A program made the position numbers and the translations under genes. Shown piece after piece: positions 16,985 through 25,679 of a stretch of 64,000 nucleotides of DNA. This stretch comes from Cohnella baijiui (GTDB taxonomy: Bacteria; Bacillota; Bacilli; Paenibacillales; Paenibacillaceae): the NCBI RefSeq assembly GCF_020731285.1, contig NZ_JAJFOW010000002.1:371385-435384 (forward strand). Reading direction: 5' to 3'. How positions within the stretch are numbered: the stretch's first letter is position 1; every line of letters begins with the position of its first letter. The notes beneath the pieces are model-generated. The model ran no database searches, had not been told where the DNA came from, and saw only the letters and a list, made by a program, of their open reading frames with translations.

Positions 16985-19900
16985 CTATTTTGTTTTCAAA
17001 TACTCCACCATCTTAAGCACGAGCGTCACCGCTTCCGCTCTTGTCGCTTGATCGTTTGGAGCGAACCGATTATTCGATTTCCCTTCGATCAGTCCTGCCT
17101 CATAGGCGGCCGCTACATAAGATTGTCCCCACTGCGGGATTTTCTCCGCATCCGCGAAAGGCGCTTTTTCCTTCGCATCCGTCTTCAAATGAAGGGCTCT
17201 GACAATCATCGCGATTAATTCCAATCGGGTAATCTTTCCATCAGGGTGGAAATTCTGATCTGGATAGCCTGTAATGATCCCGGATTGTACCGCTTTCGCA
17301 ATGTACGGCTTCGCCCAAACCGGAATGAGGCTCGAATCCCCGAAGGAAAGACCCGATTCATCCGTCGAGAAATTCAGCGCCCGGACTAGCATAACCGTAA
17401 ACTCACTGCGATTAACGATTGCATTCGGACGGAATGTACCGTCTGGATAACCACTGACGATTTTTTGTTCAACAGCCGCCTGTATGAACGCTTGCGCCCA
17501 GTGGTTCTGGATATCCTTCATTTTGGGCTGATTCGTCCCGCCGGAATTGCTGTTGTTTCCGTTGTTGTTTCCGTTGTTGTTTCCGTTGTTGTTTCCGTTG
17601 TTGTTTCCATTGTTGTTTCCGTTGATGTTTCCGTTGTTGTTTCCATTGTTGTTTCCATTGTTGTTTCCGTTGTTGATTCCGTTGTTGGGATTGTCCTCAT
17701 CTGCCTTTTTCAGGACCTTCAATGCGAAAGTCTTCTGCAGCTCTTCACTTTCTTTCCGAAGGGTTGCCGTTAAGGTTACCTCGACCGAGCTGGATGGGCG
17801 TACCACTCTCCCCGTATTCGAGATAATATCTGGCTTATTTGACATCCAAGTGATTTGGCTACCATGCTCTCCCTCAGTCGGCAACATGACGTCTTGGGTT
17901 ACAGATTGACTGGAATCTCCGTTCGCATATCCGATTTCCAGCGCTTCTTGATCCAGTTCCAAATCCGTATGCGCGGGCAGATCGCCTAAAGTGATGGTCA
18001 CAGATTGCGTACTAAAGGGGACGGTAACCGAACCTTTTGCGTAATCGACAACACCTGTCGTAGCACTGACGATATTGTTCACCATGCTCGGCAACTGGAT
18101 GCTGAAACTTGCGTTGCCGGCGTCAATCTTAGCTTGCTCCATGTGAGTGTTCAAAGTCACCACGAGTTGGTTGGCGTTTCGAACAACAGTATAGCCTACT
18201 CTACCACCTTGAAGCGCAGGGTAGTTATTTACCTTTGCGACTACATTATGATTGTTGGCTGCATCAAGAACCCATTCTTTCGGAATGCCGCGGCCCACGA
18301 TGATTTCATACTTCTGGTTTTGGTCGTAAATTCTCTCGGCAATAAGCGAGTCGATGAGTACTTTCGAATTGACGGCCTGCCCCCACATATGCGGGGCCGA
18401 TCCGCCGCCACCCGGCGTATTCTGAACGTTTAATTTGTCGTTGGTGCTGGCCCATGGGCTATTCGCCGCAGGATACGCGATGCCTTCCCACCAGCTGAAC
18501 GGCCCGCTCATCGATTTTTCGATCATAAATTCGTATGCTTTGATCCCGATATCCCTGTAGGCTTCCCCACGCAGCGCGGCACTGCCGTAACCGGCATTGT
18601 ACGCGCTGGAATAAAATCCATGCGGGTACCCGCCGAAGTTATATGAGGAATCCGTCGTGCGTTCGTCCAAACGCCTGTTGATGCCATATGAATACGTATC
18701 ATCCAGCATCGTTAGATTTATATTGTTTGCAGGCTGTTCGGCACCATACAAGTAACCATCCCATAACCATCTTCCAAATAAGTACATGGATGCCCAGTTT
18801 GCATCTCTTGAATCTTTCATACGGTTTTCATCATTGCTCTGCGTAACGGATGCCGGAATATAATCCAAGCCTTTTTCCGCAATCGTTTGCTGTAGTCGCG
18901 TCGTAAATTTCTTCAGCAGATCGTCATATTGCGCTTTGGCCCATTCCGCTTCGTGCAAATAATAATCATCTTGATTGATTCGGTATAATTCACGGGTAAT
19001 ATATTCATATGCCGTTAGCCCCATCAATGCGGAATAGTTATCGATGGTCCAATAACCCTCGCTATCGATGGCCCACGTTTTTTTCATGATGCCTTCGTTC
19101 GTCCGATCGCTTTCGATACTTCTCGCGCCTACCTTTACTCTCTTCTCGAATACGGTGCCAACGGACCCGTCATCCGCGGTCATCGTTTCTTGGAAGAGTG
19201 ACGCGTCTCCCGTTTTACTCAGATAAACGGCGTAAGCCCACGGCAGCTTCCAGTTCGCATCCCAGTACTGATCGGGGTCTACCAAGCCTGTCTCGATATT
19301 GATTCCGCCCGTCAGCGGAATGCTTTTCAAATATTCCTTCGCATAGTGGAAGTCCCCGCTCTGGATCAATTGAACCATAATGCCGATCGTATCATGGGAA
19401 AATAATCTGTCGTATCCGTTCTCGCCAACATGCAGATAAGTGCCGTCTTTAATCGTCATCGTATCGATATAACCCGCTTTAAAGGCATTTACGAGTTCTT
19501 GATTAGGTAATTCAATATCTACCAGCTCCGATAGCCGCGAAAGCCAATACGCTCTCATTTCATCGTAGTTATCGGCGAAGGAACCTTGCGACGCGACTTG
19601 TTCCCTTGTCAAAGAAGTATAGCTGGTGACATTGTTGTCGAAGTATTCAAACTTGTCCGCCTCGATTGCGAACTCTCTGACGACGGTTTGACCGGCTTTG
19701 ATCACATACGCATTCTGAGCAGCTTCGTTTAGGGGGATCAAATTGTTGGAGACGATCGGCAGCAGTCTAGTTTCATTCGAATCGTTAACCGCCGTTACCC
19801 GGGAATAATCGACGACATAATCTTTGTTGTCCACCGAACGTTTATTCGCGAACGATTCGATCTTATAACGTACGTTATCTTTGGAGTATTCGCTGATAAA

Positions 19901-22495
19901 TACGGGCAAATACCCTTCTGCGTTATACCACTTGATTTCACTCGTGTCCGTCACGCCGAACGTAACCATCTGTTTAGGAGCGACCGGTCCACTTTGCATA
20001 GGTCTGCCTCCGCCAATCTGATAAGAACCATCCGCAAACGCGAGCGAAGCGTTCTTATCCCCCTCGAAACCAAAGGCTGCCGTCATTCCCCCGTTCGTTT
20101 CGTATTTGTATTTCCCTGCCGCTTTAAGGTTGGCAAGCGTGTTTATCACACTCGAATACGCTTTGATTTTATCGGTATCCGAAGCGTTGACATCCAATGC
20201 TTTTACGACATTTAGCGTATCGTTCAAAGCGTTAATCGAGCTTTCGGTATACCCTTTGATAACCGCGCGACCAATCGCATCCACTTGCGCCGCTATATTC
20301 TCTAAGCTTGTGTACAGCTCCAATTGAGCTGCGGCGGATTCCAACTGTGCCAGCGCAGCATCCATCACTTCTTGGGAGGCATCGACATTGTTCATAACGG
20401 CGGTCGCCTGCTGCAATTGGCTCTCCAATACCGCCCAGGACTGCAGGGTGTACAGCCTGCTGCTGTATTGGCGAAGCTCCTCGATTCGCGATTGCAGGTC
20501 AGTGCGATCGACGAATGTATTTTTTACGATTCGCAATATCCCCGTACCGAGCCAAGCTTCTTGCTGGAAAGCGCCCGACACCGACTTGCCGAAATATTCG
20601 CCGTTCGTCTCCACGTTCTTGTTCATGACGAGCCAGCGATATTGATCCCGATTCAGTACGGTTTGCGACAGCACGATAGCATACCGTTTATCTTTGACAA
20701 GACCATACTGGAGTTTGGCTGTCGTAAAATCGCCATCGGCGACCCATTTCTCGCTGACCGTAGCTTCCGCGAGCGGCGAACCCGTAGGCAATCCTACCCC
20801 CGTTGTGTTGTATAGCCGTACAACGAGATCGCTCGGAGTCGTCCCTATCTTCTTAAGTTTGAATTGAACGAGCTCCATATCGAAGTTTTCTTTCGCCGTG
20901 AAGGTTTGATAACGGTCTTGTTGATCGCCAGGGCTTCCCAACTCGTATTCTCCATTTACGGTCCCCGCATAATCGATCATGATATTCGTTACTCTTCTGA
21001 CAAGGGCAGTTTGGGCGGCCGAGAGTGCGGATATGGCTCCGTCAACTTCCGCTTGCGTCGCGTCCGTTTTATCCAGGATGATTTTCGCCCCGTCTCTTGC
21101 GTCTACGAACGACTGCCACGAGTCATCCGTATACAATCCTTGCACGATATCTTTCACTGCTGTATAGGCATTCAGCAAATTCGTTTTCTCAGCAACCTCC
21201 TGGCTGCTGACAGCCATTCCGGAGAAGCTCATGTTGCCATCCCGAGCAAGCGTCTTGGTTTGTCGGACCTCTAATTTCAACGTTACGCCTGCAGGCAATT
21301 TGATTTGGTACTTGTACACTTGCGCAGTTGATCCCGCGCTTACTTTCTTGGTTCCATAAAGTAAGCCGTTCGCATAGATGTTAACGTCCACTTCCGATTG
21401 CCACATCCCGATGCCGTATACGACCGTTGATTCCCGAGGCTGCTGAGCTACCGTAATATCGTAACCTGAACCTATTACCGCTCCCGCATTCCGGTTCTGC
21501 GGAAACAGGACTATGAAACCGGAATCATTGTTGCCCGTTTCATAGCCAGCCATGCCGTCGTTCCAGGAATATGCCAAATAATTTGCATCTCCCCCTCTAT
21601 CCATCTTGCCTTCAATATCCACAGTTCCATACGCGTTAAAGGCAATAGAGCTCGAACCCGCTTTTTTAATTTGGGTAAAGTTATTGAGACCGTTGCCCTT
21701 CATATGCAACCAATCGATATCGCCGATCTGGGATAGATTCATCGCATAGTCGCCGGACAATAGGTTTTGTTTCACATCGAGAGTAAATTCCTCCTCCGCA
21801 ATGCCGACAGCGAGTCCGGAGAAGCTCATGTTTCCCCATTGGGAGAGCGTTTTGGTTTGGCGGGCTTCCAATTTCAATGTTACCCCTGCAGGCACTTTGA
21901 TTTGGTACTTGTAAGCCTGCGAAGCTCCATTCGCGCTTACCTTCTTCGTCTCGTAAAGCGCGCCGTTGGCATAGATGTTCACGTCCACTTCCGCCTGCCA
22001 CATGCCGATGCCGAATACGACCGTCGATGCTTGAGGCTGCGGCGCTACCGTAATATCGTAGCCTGTATCCGTAACATCTCCCGGGCCGCGGTTCTGCGGA
22101 AACATGACCATGAAACCAGTATCATTCGCGCCCGTCTCATAACCTGCCATACCGTCGTTCCAGGAGTATGCCAAATAATTCGCATCCCCCCCTCTATCCA
22201 TCTTGCCTTCGAACCCTGTAGTTCCATATACGTTAAACGCAACGGAGCTCGAACCCGCTTTTTTAATCTGGGTGACGTTATTGACACCATTCCCTTTCAT
22301 ATGCAGCCAATCCACATTGCCTGTCTGTGAAAGGTTGATCGACTCTCCTCCAGACAATTGGTTTTGCGTGACTTCAAGAGTAGCCGGCATATCGGCCCCA
22401 TGCGCCACCCTAGTTCGGCCTATACTCATTGATGAGATCACCAGGAAAAATGACAATACAATTGCAATTAACCTGATGAATAGCTTTTTCTTCAT
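16985..22495 (-). CDS. Giant S-layer-anchored six-hairpin glycosidase-like protein
   Basis: A 1,836-aa cell-surface protein. Order: signal peptide (1 to about 34, ending AHG); two tandem copies of a 199-aa beta-rich module (39-237 and 238-436); FIVAR-like helical segments near 443-505 and 665-725 around another beta module; a glycosidase-like domain (about 800-1500) paralogous to the enzyme at 6919; an Ig-like domain of the atrophied bacterial type (about 1502-1598); a low-complexity Asn-Gly linker (about 1600-1655); and three SLH domains to the end (GYPDGTFRPNAIVNRSEF, GYPDQNFHPDGKITRLEL, GKSNNRFAPNDQATRAEA) that bind pyruvylated wall polymer. The start is the ATG at 22495 behind GGAGG; an upstream ATG at 22558 lacks a site. 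It probably cleaves a polysaccharide at the surface for import by the adjacent ABC system. Confidence 0.8.
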   Translation of the reverse strand: MKKKLFIRLIAIVLSFFLVISSMSIGRTRVAHGADMPATLEVTQNQLSGGESINLSQTGNVDWLHMKGNGVNNVTQIKKAGSSSVAFNVYGTTGFEGKMDRGGDANYLAYSWNDGMAGYETGANDTGFMVMFPQNRGPGDVTDTGYDITVAPQPQASTVVFGIGMWQAEVDVNIYANGALYETKKVSANGASQAYKYQIKVPAGVTLKLEARQTKTLSQWGNMSFSGLAVGIAEEEFTLDVKQNLLSGDYAMNLSQIGDIDWLHMKGNGLNNFTQIKKAGSSSIAFNAYGTVDIEGKMDRGGDANYLAYSWNDGMAGYETGNNDSGFIVLFPQNRNAGAVIGSGYDITVAQQPRESTVVYGIGMWQSEVDVNIYANGLLYGTKKVSAGSTAQVYKYQIKLPAGVTLKLEVRQTKTLARDGNMSFSGMAVSSQEVAEKTNLLNAYTAVKDIVQGLYTDDSWQSFVDARDGAKIILDKTDATQAEVDGAISALSAAQTALVRRVTNIMIDYAGTVNGEYELGSPGDQQDRYQTFTAKENFDMELVQFKLKKIGTTPSDLVVRLYNTTGVGLPTGSPLAEATVSEKWVADGDFTTAKLQYGLVKDKRYAIVLSQTVLNRDQYRWLVMNKNVETNGEYFGKSVSGAFQQEAWLGTGILRIVKNTFVDRTDLQSRIEELRQYSSRLYTLQSWAVLESQLQQATAVMNNVDASQEVMDAALAQLESAAAQLELYTSLENIAAQVDAIGRAVIKGYTESSINALNDTLNVVKALDVNASDTDKIKAYSSVINTLANLKAAGKYKYETNGGMTAAFGFEGDKNASLAFADGSYQIGGGRPMQSGPVAPKQMVTFGVTDTSEIKWYNAEGYLPVFISEYSKDNVRYKIESFANKRSVDNKDYVVDYSRVTAVNDSNETRLLPIVSNNLIPLNEAAQNAYVIKAGQTVVREFAIEADKFEYFDNNVTSYTSLTREQVASQGSFADNYDEMRAYWLSRLSELVDIELPNQELVNAFKAGYIDTMTIKDGTYLHVGENGYDRLFSHDTIGIMVQLIQSGDFHYAKEYLKSIPLTGGINIETGLVDPDQYWDANWKLPWAYAVYLSKTGDASLFQETMTADDGSVGTVFEKRVKVGARSIESDRTNEGIMKKTWAIDSEGYWTIDNYSALMGLTAYEYITRELYRINQDDYYLHEAEWAKAQYDDLLKKFTTRLQQTIAEKGLDYIPASVTQSNDENRMKDSRDANWASMYLFGRWLWDGYLYGAEQPANNINLTMLDDTYSYGINRRLDERTTDSSYNFGGYPHGFYSSAYNAGYGSAALRGEAYRDIGIKAYEFMIEKSMSGPFSWWEGIAYPAANSPWASTNDKLNVQNTPGGGGSAPHMWGQAVNSKVLIDSLIAERIYDQNQKYEIIVGRGIPKEWVLDAANNHNVVAKVNNYPALQGGRVGYTVVRNANQLVVTLNTHMEQAKIDAGNASFSIQLPSMVNNIVSATTGVVDYAKGSVTVPFSTQSVTITLGDLPAHTDLELDQEALEIGYANGDSSQSVTQDVMLPTEGEHGSQITWMSNKPDIISNTGRVVRPSSSVEVTLTATLRKESEELQKTFALKVLKKADEDNPNNGINNGNNNGNNNGNNNGNINGNNNGNNNGNNNGNNNGNNNGNNSNSGGTNQPKMKDIQNHWAQAFIQAAVEQKIVSGYPDGTFRPNAIVNRSEFTVMLVRALNFSTDESGLSFGDSSLIPVWAKPYIAKAVQSGIITGYPDQNFHPDGKITRLELIAMIVRALHLKTDAKEKAPFADAEKIPQWGQSYVAAAYEAGLIEGKSNNRFAPNDQATRAEAVTLVLKMVEYLKTK
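17550..17690. repeat. 12-bp minisatellite coding an Asn/Gly-rich linker
   Basis: About eleven tandem copies of a 12-bp unit (plus strand CCGTTGTTGTTT), coding repeated Gly-Asn-Asn-Asn with one Ile variant. It links the Ig-like and SLH domains. Such arrays change length by slippage. The apparent ORFs in other frames here are artefacts of the repeat. Confidence 0.9.
21188..22381 (-). repeat. Tandem in-frame duplication of a 597-bp module
   Basis: Two adjacent units (21785-22381 and 21188-21784) encode the two 199-aa modules of the SLH protein. They share long DNA blocks, for example the sequence around CCGTCGTTCCAGGA at 22152 and 21555, exactly 597 bases apart. The high DNA identity suggests a recent duplication or gene conversion. 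The module holds a DWLHMKGNG motif; a weaker version (GDWVHFGLSN) occurs in the lectin-tailed paralogue, so it is probably a carbohydrate-binding module. Confidence 0.85.
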
Positions 22496-22572
22496 GGATT
22501 CATCCTCCGTCCATATACTAGATTCAAAAGAACGCAGCTTCATTTTAAAGCGTTCCAATGAAGCGAAATATA

Positions 22573-22604
22573 GAGGATCTTTACATGATGCTGAAATTTT
22601 TTAC
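22573..22604 (-). promoter_or_regulatory. Shared direct-repeat regulator box, copy 4 (SLH enzyme gene)
   Basis: GAGGATCTTTAC, 8 bases, GAAATTTTTTAC, 78 bases upstream of the SLH gene start. The second half-site is the least conserved of the four, but spacing and distance match. Confidence 0.6.
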
Positions 22605-22730
22605 TTCTTCTCGCCGGTAAGACCAATCTGGGTCTCGAAATCCGTAGAAAGGCAGTCGATTCGTAGGATCAGGGCAGCCAAGCCCAACCCGTATTCTATT
22701 TTCAGATTTCATGTTGGAATGGTTTGAAAT

Positions 22731-22918
22731 TTTATGCTCGACTTGACTACAGTTCAAAGATTTCGTCGGCTCGAGTCATGAGCAACGCCTTACAAATCCC
22801 AATCAAACAAAAAGCTCCTGAACCGTCACAAGGACAGATTCAAGAGCTAGTTCATTCTTAGGGTGGTACGGTCGAGAGGACTCGACCCTCCACGGTATTG
22901 CTAACACTGGAACCTGAA
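22731..22918 (-). repeat. Left direct repeat with decayed tRNA-Leu 3' part (candidate attachment-site remnant)
   Basis: This block matches 36066-36251 with about 15 differences by eye. It contains the 3' part of a tRNA-Leu from the anticodon loop to the encoded CCA (22864-22918) and then the same terminator stem (about 22808-22848). Mutations break the tRNA: the acceptor reads ACGG instead of GCGG, and the T-arm and variable arm carry changes. Homology stops inside the anticodon loop. This is what is left when an element integrates at a tRNA gene and displaces its original 3' end. Confidence 0.75.
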
Positions 22919-23482
22919 ACTGACGCGCTAAAGGGAAGCATGTGGAATGTACATCCCTCTAAGGGAACCAAAAAACCCTGAAAAGCCTTATAGAATCAAG
23001 GGTATCAGCACTTTTCGTCGTCTTTTCATACTGCTACAAGGCATCTCTGAAAATCATTAAATCCATTATATAGGATAGTTGGCCTGTGGGCGCACTTCAT
23101 TTCAAAATTGCTTCTCTTGTTGCTACCGTCAAGAATATTATAATAATAGCAAGCATGATTCGAATTGTCGTTTTACAAACGACGGAAATTTGTCATTTCC
23201 TACGATTTACATAATTTCTTATCGAATTCGTGTCTGATGTTAAGATAGGGATTCTCCCATCGTCGGATTAATGTTGCCGCCGTCGAAGGAGAATCCCTTT
23301 ATGGCCTTACCCATTCTGCAAAACCCGGCAGCCCACTATTCGCCGCCGAATCCAATGCGCTCGATGCCTTCGGTCAGAAATCGTTGAGCAAACAATTAAA
23401 TCGTAAACAAAGCCGCGACAACTAGCACGCACCACCATGCTGACCGGTTCGTTCAACGTGCTATCTGGCATTCCGAGGAATA
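22919..23482. other. Gene-free stretch at the left end of the putative island
   Basis: No open frame with a ribosome site was found. It holds a long stem (AGGGATTCTCC at 23247-23257 and GGAGAATCCCT at 23288-23298) that may terminate the GH operon ending at 23483, and a small hairpin at 23167-23183. An integrase gene would be expected near here if the segment were a recent island; none is visible. Confidence 0.6.
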
Positions 23483-25657
23483 TCAGTCAAACGTGAAGCC
23501 GAGCGATTCGGCAAAAGAAGCCGTGTGGTCATATGCCGTATTGCCCTTCGAATTCCGGAAAAGCAAAGAGAATCTAAACTTGGCATCTTCTTCATACCAC
23601 ATAGGAAAGTTCGTTCCCCAGAGGTTGTTGTACAGCACGAAGTGCATGCCGCCATCGAGCGGCACGAACGTATTGTCAAACTGCAGCAACCTTCTTTCCC
23701 CAGGTGCGACCAACGGCGCATCCGCTGTTTCGATTACGACTATTCCGTCTGCACCATGGTAATAGATACCTGTGTTCACAGCGTGCAAATTCCGGTTGCC
23801 GTCCTTTACGACTTCGAACGGGGAAATTCTTTCTCCCATCTTGTCCATCATCCATAGATTTGGATTATCGACTTTCGGAGCGAAAGAAAACCAGACAGCT
23901 TCAGGCAATCGATTAGCTTGCTTATCAAACCATTGCAGCGTTACGTCGATCTTGGCGGTTTCGTGATAAAACAAATACTCGATTTGGACCTCTCTGGGAG
24001 CCCCGTACTGTTCTACTGCATTGGCTGGCAAGCCAAGTAGAACCGATGCCCGATCGGCTTGTGCTCCAGAAGTTGTTCGCAGCGCTACGATTGCGGGCGA
24101 ATACCTTTGATTTTTCGGTCTTGGCCGTAGAAATTCCATACCGGGCTTTCCGAAATCGGATTCGGCCCAGATATAAGTTTTGTCGATATTTTCGATATAT
24201 TGTTCAAACCAGGCGTTATAGTTTTCAACCCCGAACGTTTCATATCGCAGGACGCCCAGGGGATAGTCCTCATTCGCCCACGCTTTCCCGCTTTGATCAG
24301 TCAACCTGGCAATTGAGCCGTCTCTGGCGAATTCTACCTGAAAACACCCTAAGTCATAGGTCCTTTGAAGATCAAGCGAAGGGACATCCTGAAAGTCGGC
24401 ACGGACCGGCTCCAACTCGTTAAAAGCCCTCCTTGCTTCGGCTTGTTTGTCGGCATCCAATGCACGGATAGCCGTAGCCAGGTAGTCTCGCTGCTCTTGC
24501 CACGAGCTTTCGAACTTTCGGTAAGACTTGGCAGCTAAGTCTGTCGTATTCAGTCGATCCGTCGGCTGCGCAGATTCATCCGCCCAAAAGTATCCAAAGT
24601 AGCTATATTTGGCGGGAATCGCTTCTCTCGTCACGATATCGCGAGCTCTTGCAGCCTTAAAATCGTTTATTGAATAATTGGTAAAATCGGAAAGATGCGT
24701 CTTCTCGTCCATTCCCCAAGTGTGCTCGGCAATCAACAGCAAATTTGTGGAGAATTCCTTGTACTCATCTCCGTCCAAATCGAATCGCTCTTGTTCCAGC
24801 CACTGATTACGAAGTCGCATTAATACCCGGTACTGAGCGACTTTTTTCGGATCGGTGGCAATGCCGTGAATCCAAGTATCGCCGATTTCTTCATGCACGA
24901 CCGGGAACCGGTCTTTCACCGCCATCAGTGCTTCGGCATAAGCATCCATCGTCGAGGCTCTAATGTCGGCTCCCGGAAAACTGCCCGCCAAATCAGAAAA
25001 CGTCCTTTTGATTTCTTCCGCGGAAGGTGTCCCGCAGTTGTCCCCCGTATGGGCGAAAACCATAACATGATCGAAGCCGTCGATCTCGAGCACGTTCCCG
25101 TAATCGTCCGCGTAGTTGACGACGATCTCCGAGCCGTCCTTGCCTTTCCAGACAAACAGTCTCGGCACGCCAGGAACTTTGGAAGCGGGATTCACACCCA
25201 AGTGCAAATATCGGATGCCATGCCTGGCCAGATGGGGAATGATCGCTCTTGTGTGACCCGGCACATCGGTCATTTTGGCTGCAATCGTCGATTTGCCGAA
25301 ATTTCGGTCCAAGCTTTTGGAAATCGATAATCCGAAAGAAAACAATCCGGGGTCCAGCAATTCGGTGTGTGTCGTAAACGGAAGCCCGTGCCAAACGATA
25401 TGACCTTTGGCAATGGAATCTTCAAGCTTTTTTCGCTCCTCTTCGCTTGAGCGCCGCAAATATTCATTAATTAACCATGAACCGGTTGTCCATCGGAACC
25501 CAGTTGGCCCGCCTTCGGCGGCCAGCTGGTCTGCAAGTTCGATCGCACTTGGAATATAATCATGCAAATATTTATCCAGTACATTTTTAGCCAAATCTGT
25601 AAATCCAATATCCAAGTGCGTCTTGAAAATAACGTGAACCGTCTTACCGCCCTTCAT
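23483..25657 (-). CDS. GH38-like glycosidase, DUF5054 type
   Basis: A 724-aa protein without a signal peptide. The start HVIFKTHLDIGFTDLAKNVL carries the H-x-D pair that binds metal in family 38 alpha-mannosidase-like enzymes; the DUF5054 group shares this N-terminal fold. Further conserved-looking blocks are MTDVPGHTRAIIPHLARHGI and VFAHTGDNCGTPS. The start is the ATG at 25657 behind GGAAGGTG; a longer frame to 25753 overlaps the neighbour and lacks a site. It begins 22 bases after the GH4 gene, so the two are co-transcribed. A cytoplasmic role in trimming imported oligosaccharide is likely. Sugar specificity is unknown, and DUF5054 proteins are not well characterised. Confidence 0.75.
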   Translation of the reverse strand: MKGGKTVHVIFKTHLDIGFTDLAKNVLDKYLHDYIPSAIELADQLAAEGGPTGFRWTTGSWLINEYLRRSSEEERKKLEDSIAKGHIVWHGLPFTTHTELLDPGLFSFGLSISKSLDRNFGKSTIAAKMTDVPGHTRAIIPHLARHGIRYLHLGVNPASKVPGVPRLFVWKGKDGSEIVVNYADDYGNVLEIDGFDHVMVFAHTGDNCGTPSAEEIKRTFSDLAGSFPGADIRASTMDAYAEALMAVKDRFPVVHEEIGDTWIHGIATDPKKVAQYRVLMRLRNQWLEQERFDLDGDEYKEFSTNLLLIAEHTWGMDEKTHLSDFTNYSINDFKAARARDIVTREAIPAKYSYFGYFWADESAQPTDRLNTTDLAAKSYRKFESSWQEQRDYLATAIRALDADKQAEARRAFNELEPVRADFQDVPSLDLQRTYDLGCFQVEFARDGSIARLTDQSGKAWANEDYPLGVLRYETFGVENYNAWFEQYIENIDKTYIWAESDFGKPGMEFLRPRPKNQRYSPAIVALRTTSGAQADRASVLLGLPANAVEQYGAPREVQIEYLFYHETAKIDVTLQWFDKQANRLPEAVWFSFAPKVDNPNLWMMDKMGERISPFEVVKDGNRNLHAVNTGIYYHGADGIVVIETADAPLVAPGERRLLQFDNTFVPLDGGMHFVLYNNLWGTNFPMWYEEDAKFRFSLLFRNSKGNTAYDHTASFAESLGFTFD

Positions 25658-25679
25658 GGATGAACACCTTCCTTCACGT

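Noticed and set aside
17550..17690. Regular short repeats that might suggest a CRISPR array
   Set aside because: The 12-bp units are contiguous without spacers and stay in frame, coding a Gly-Asn linker. No cas genes are present.
22919..23482. An integrase or transposase remnant at the left island end
   Set aside because: Six-frame reading shows no stretch resembling a tyrosine or serine recombinase. Only hairpins are seen.
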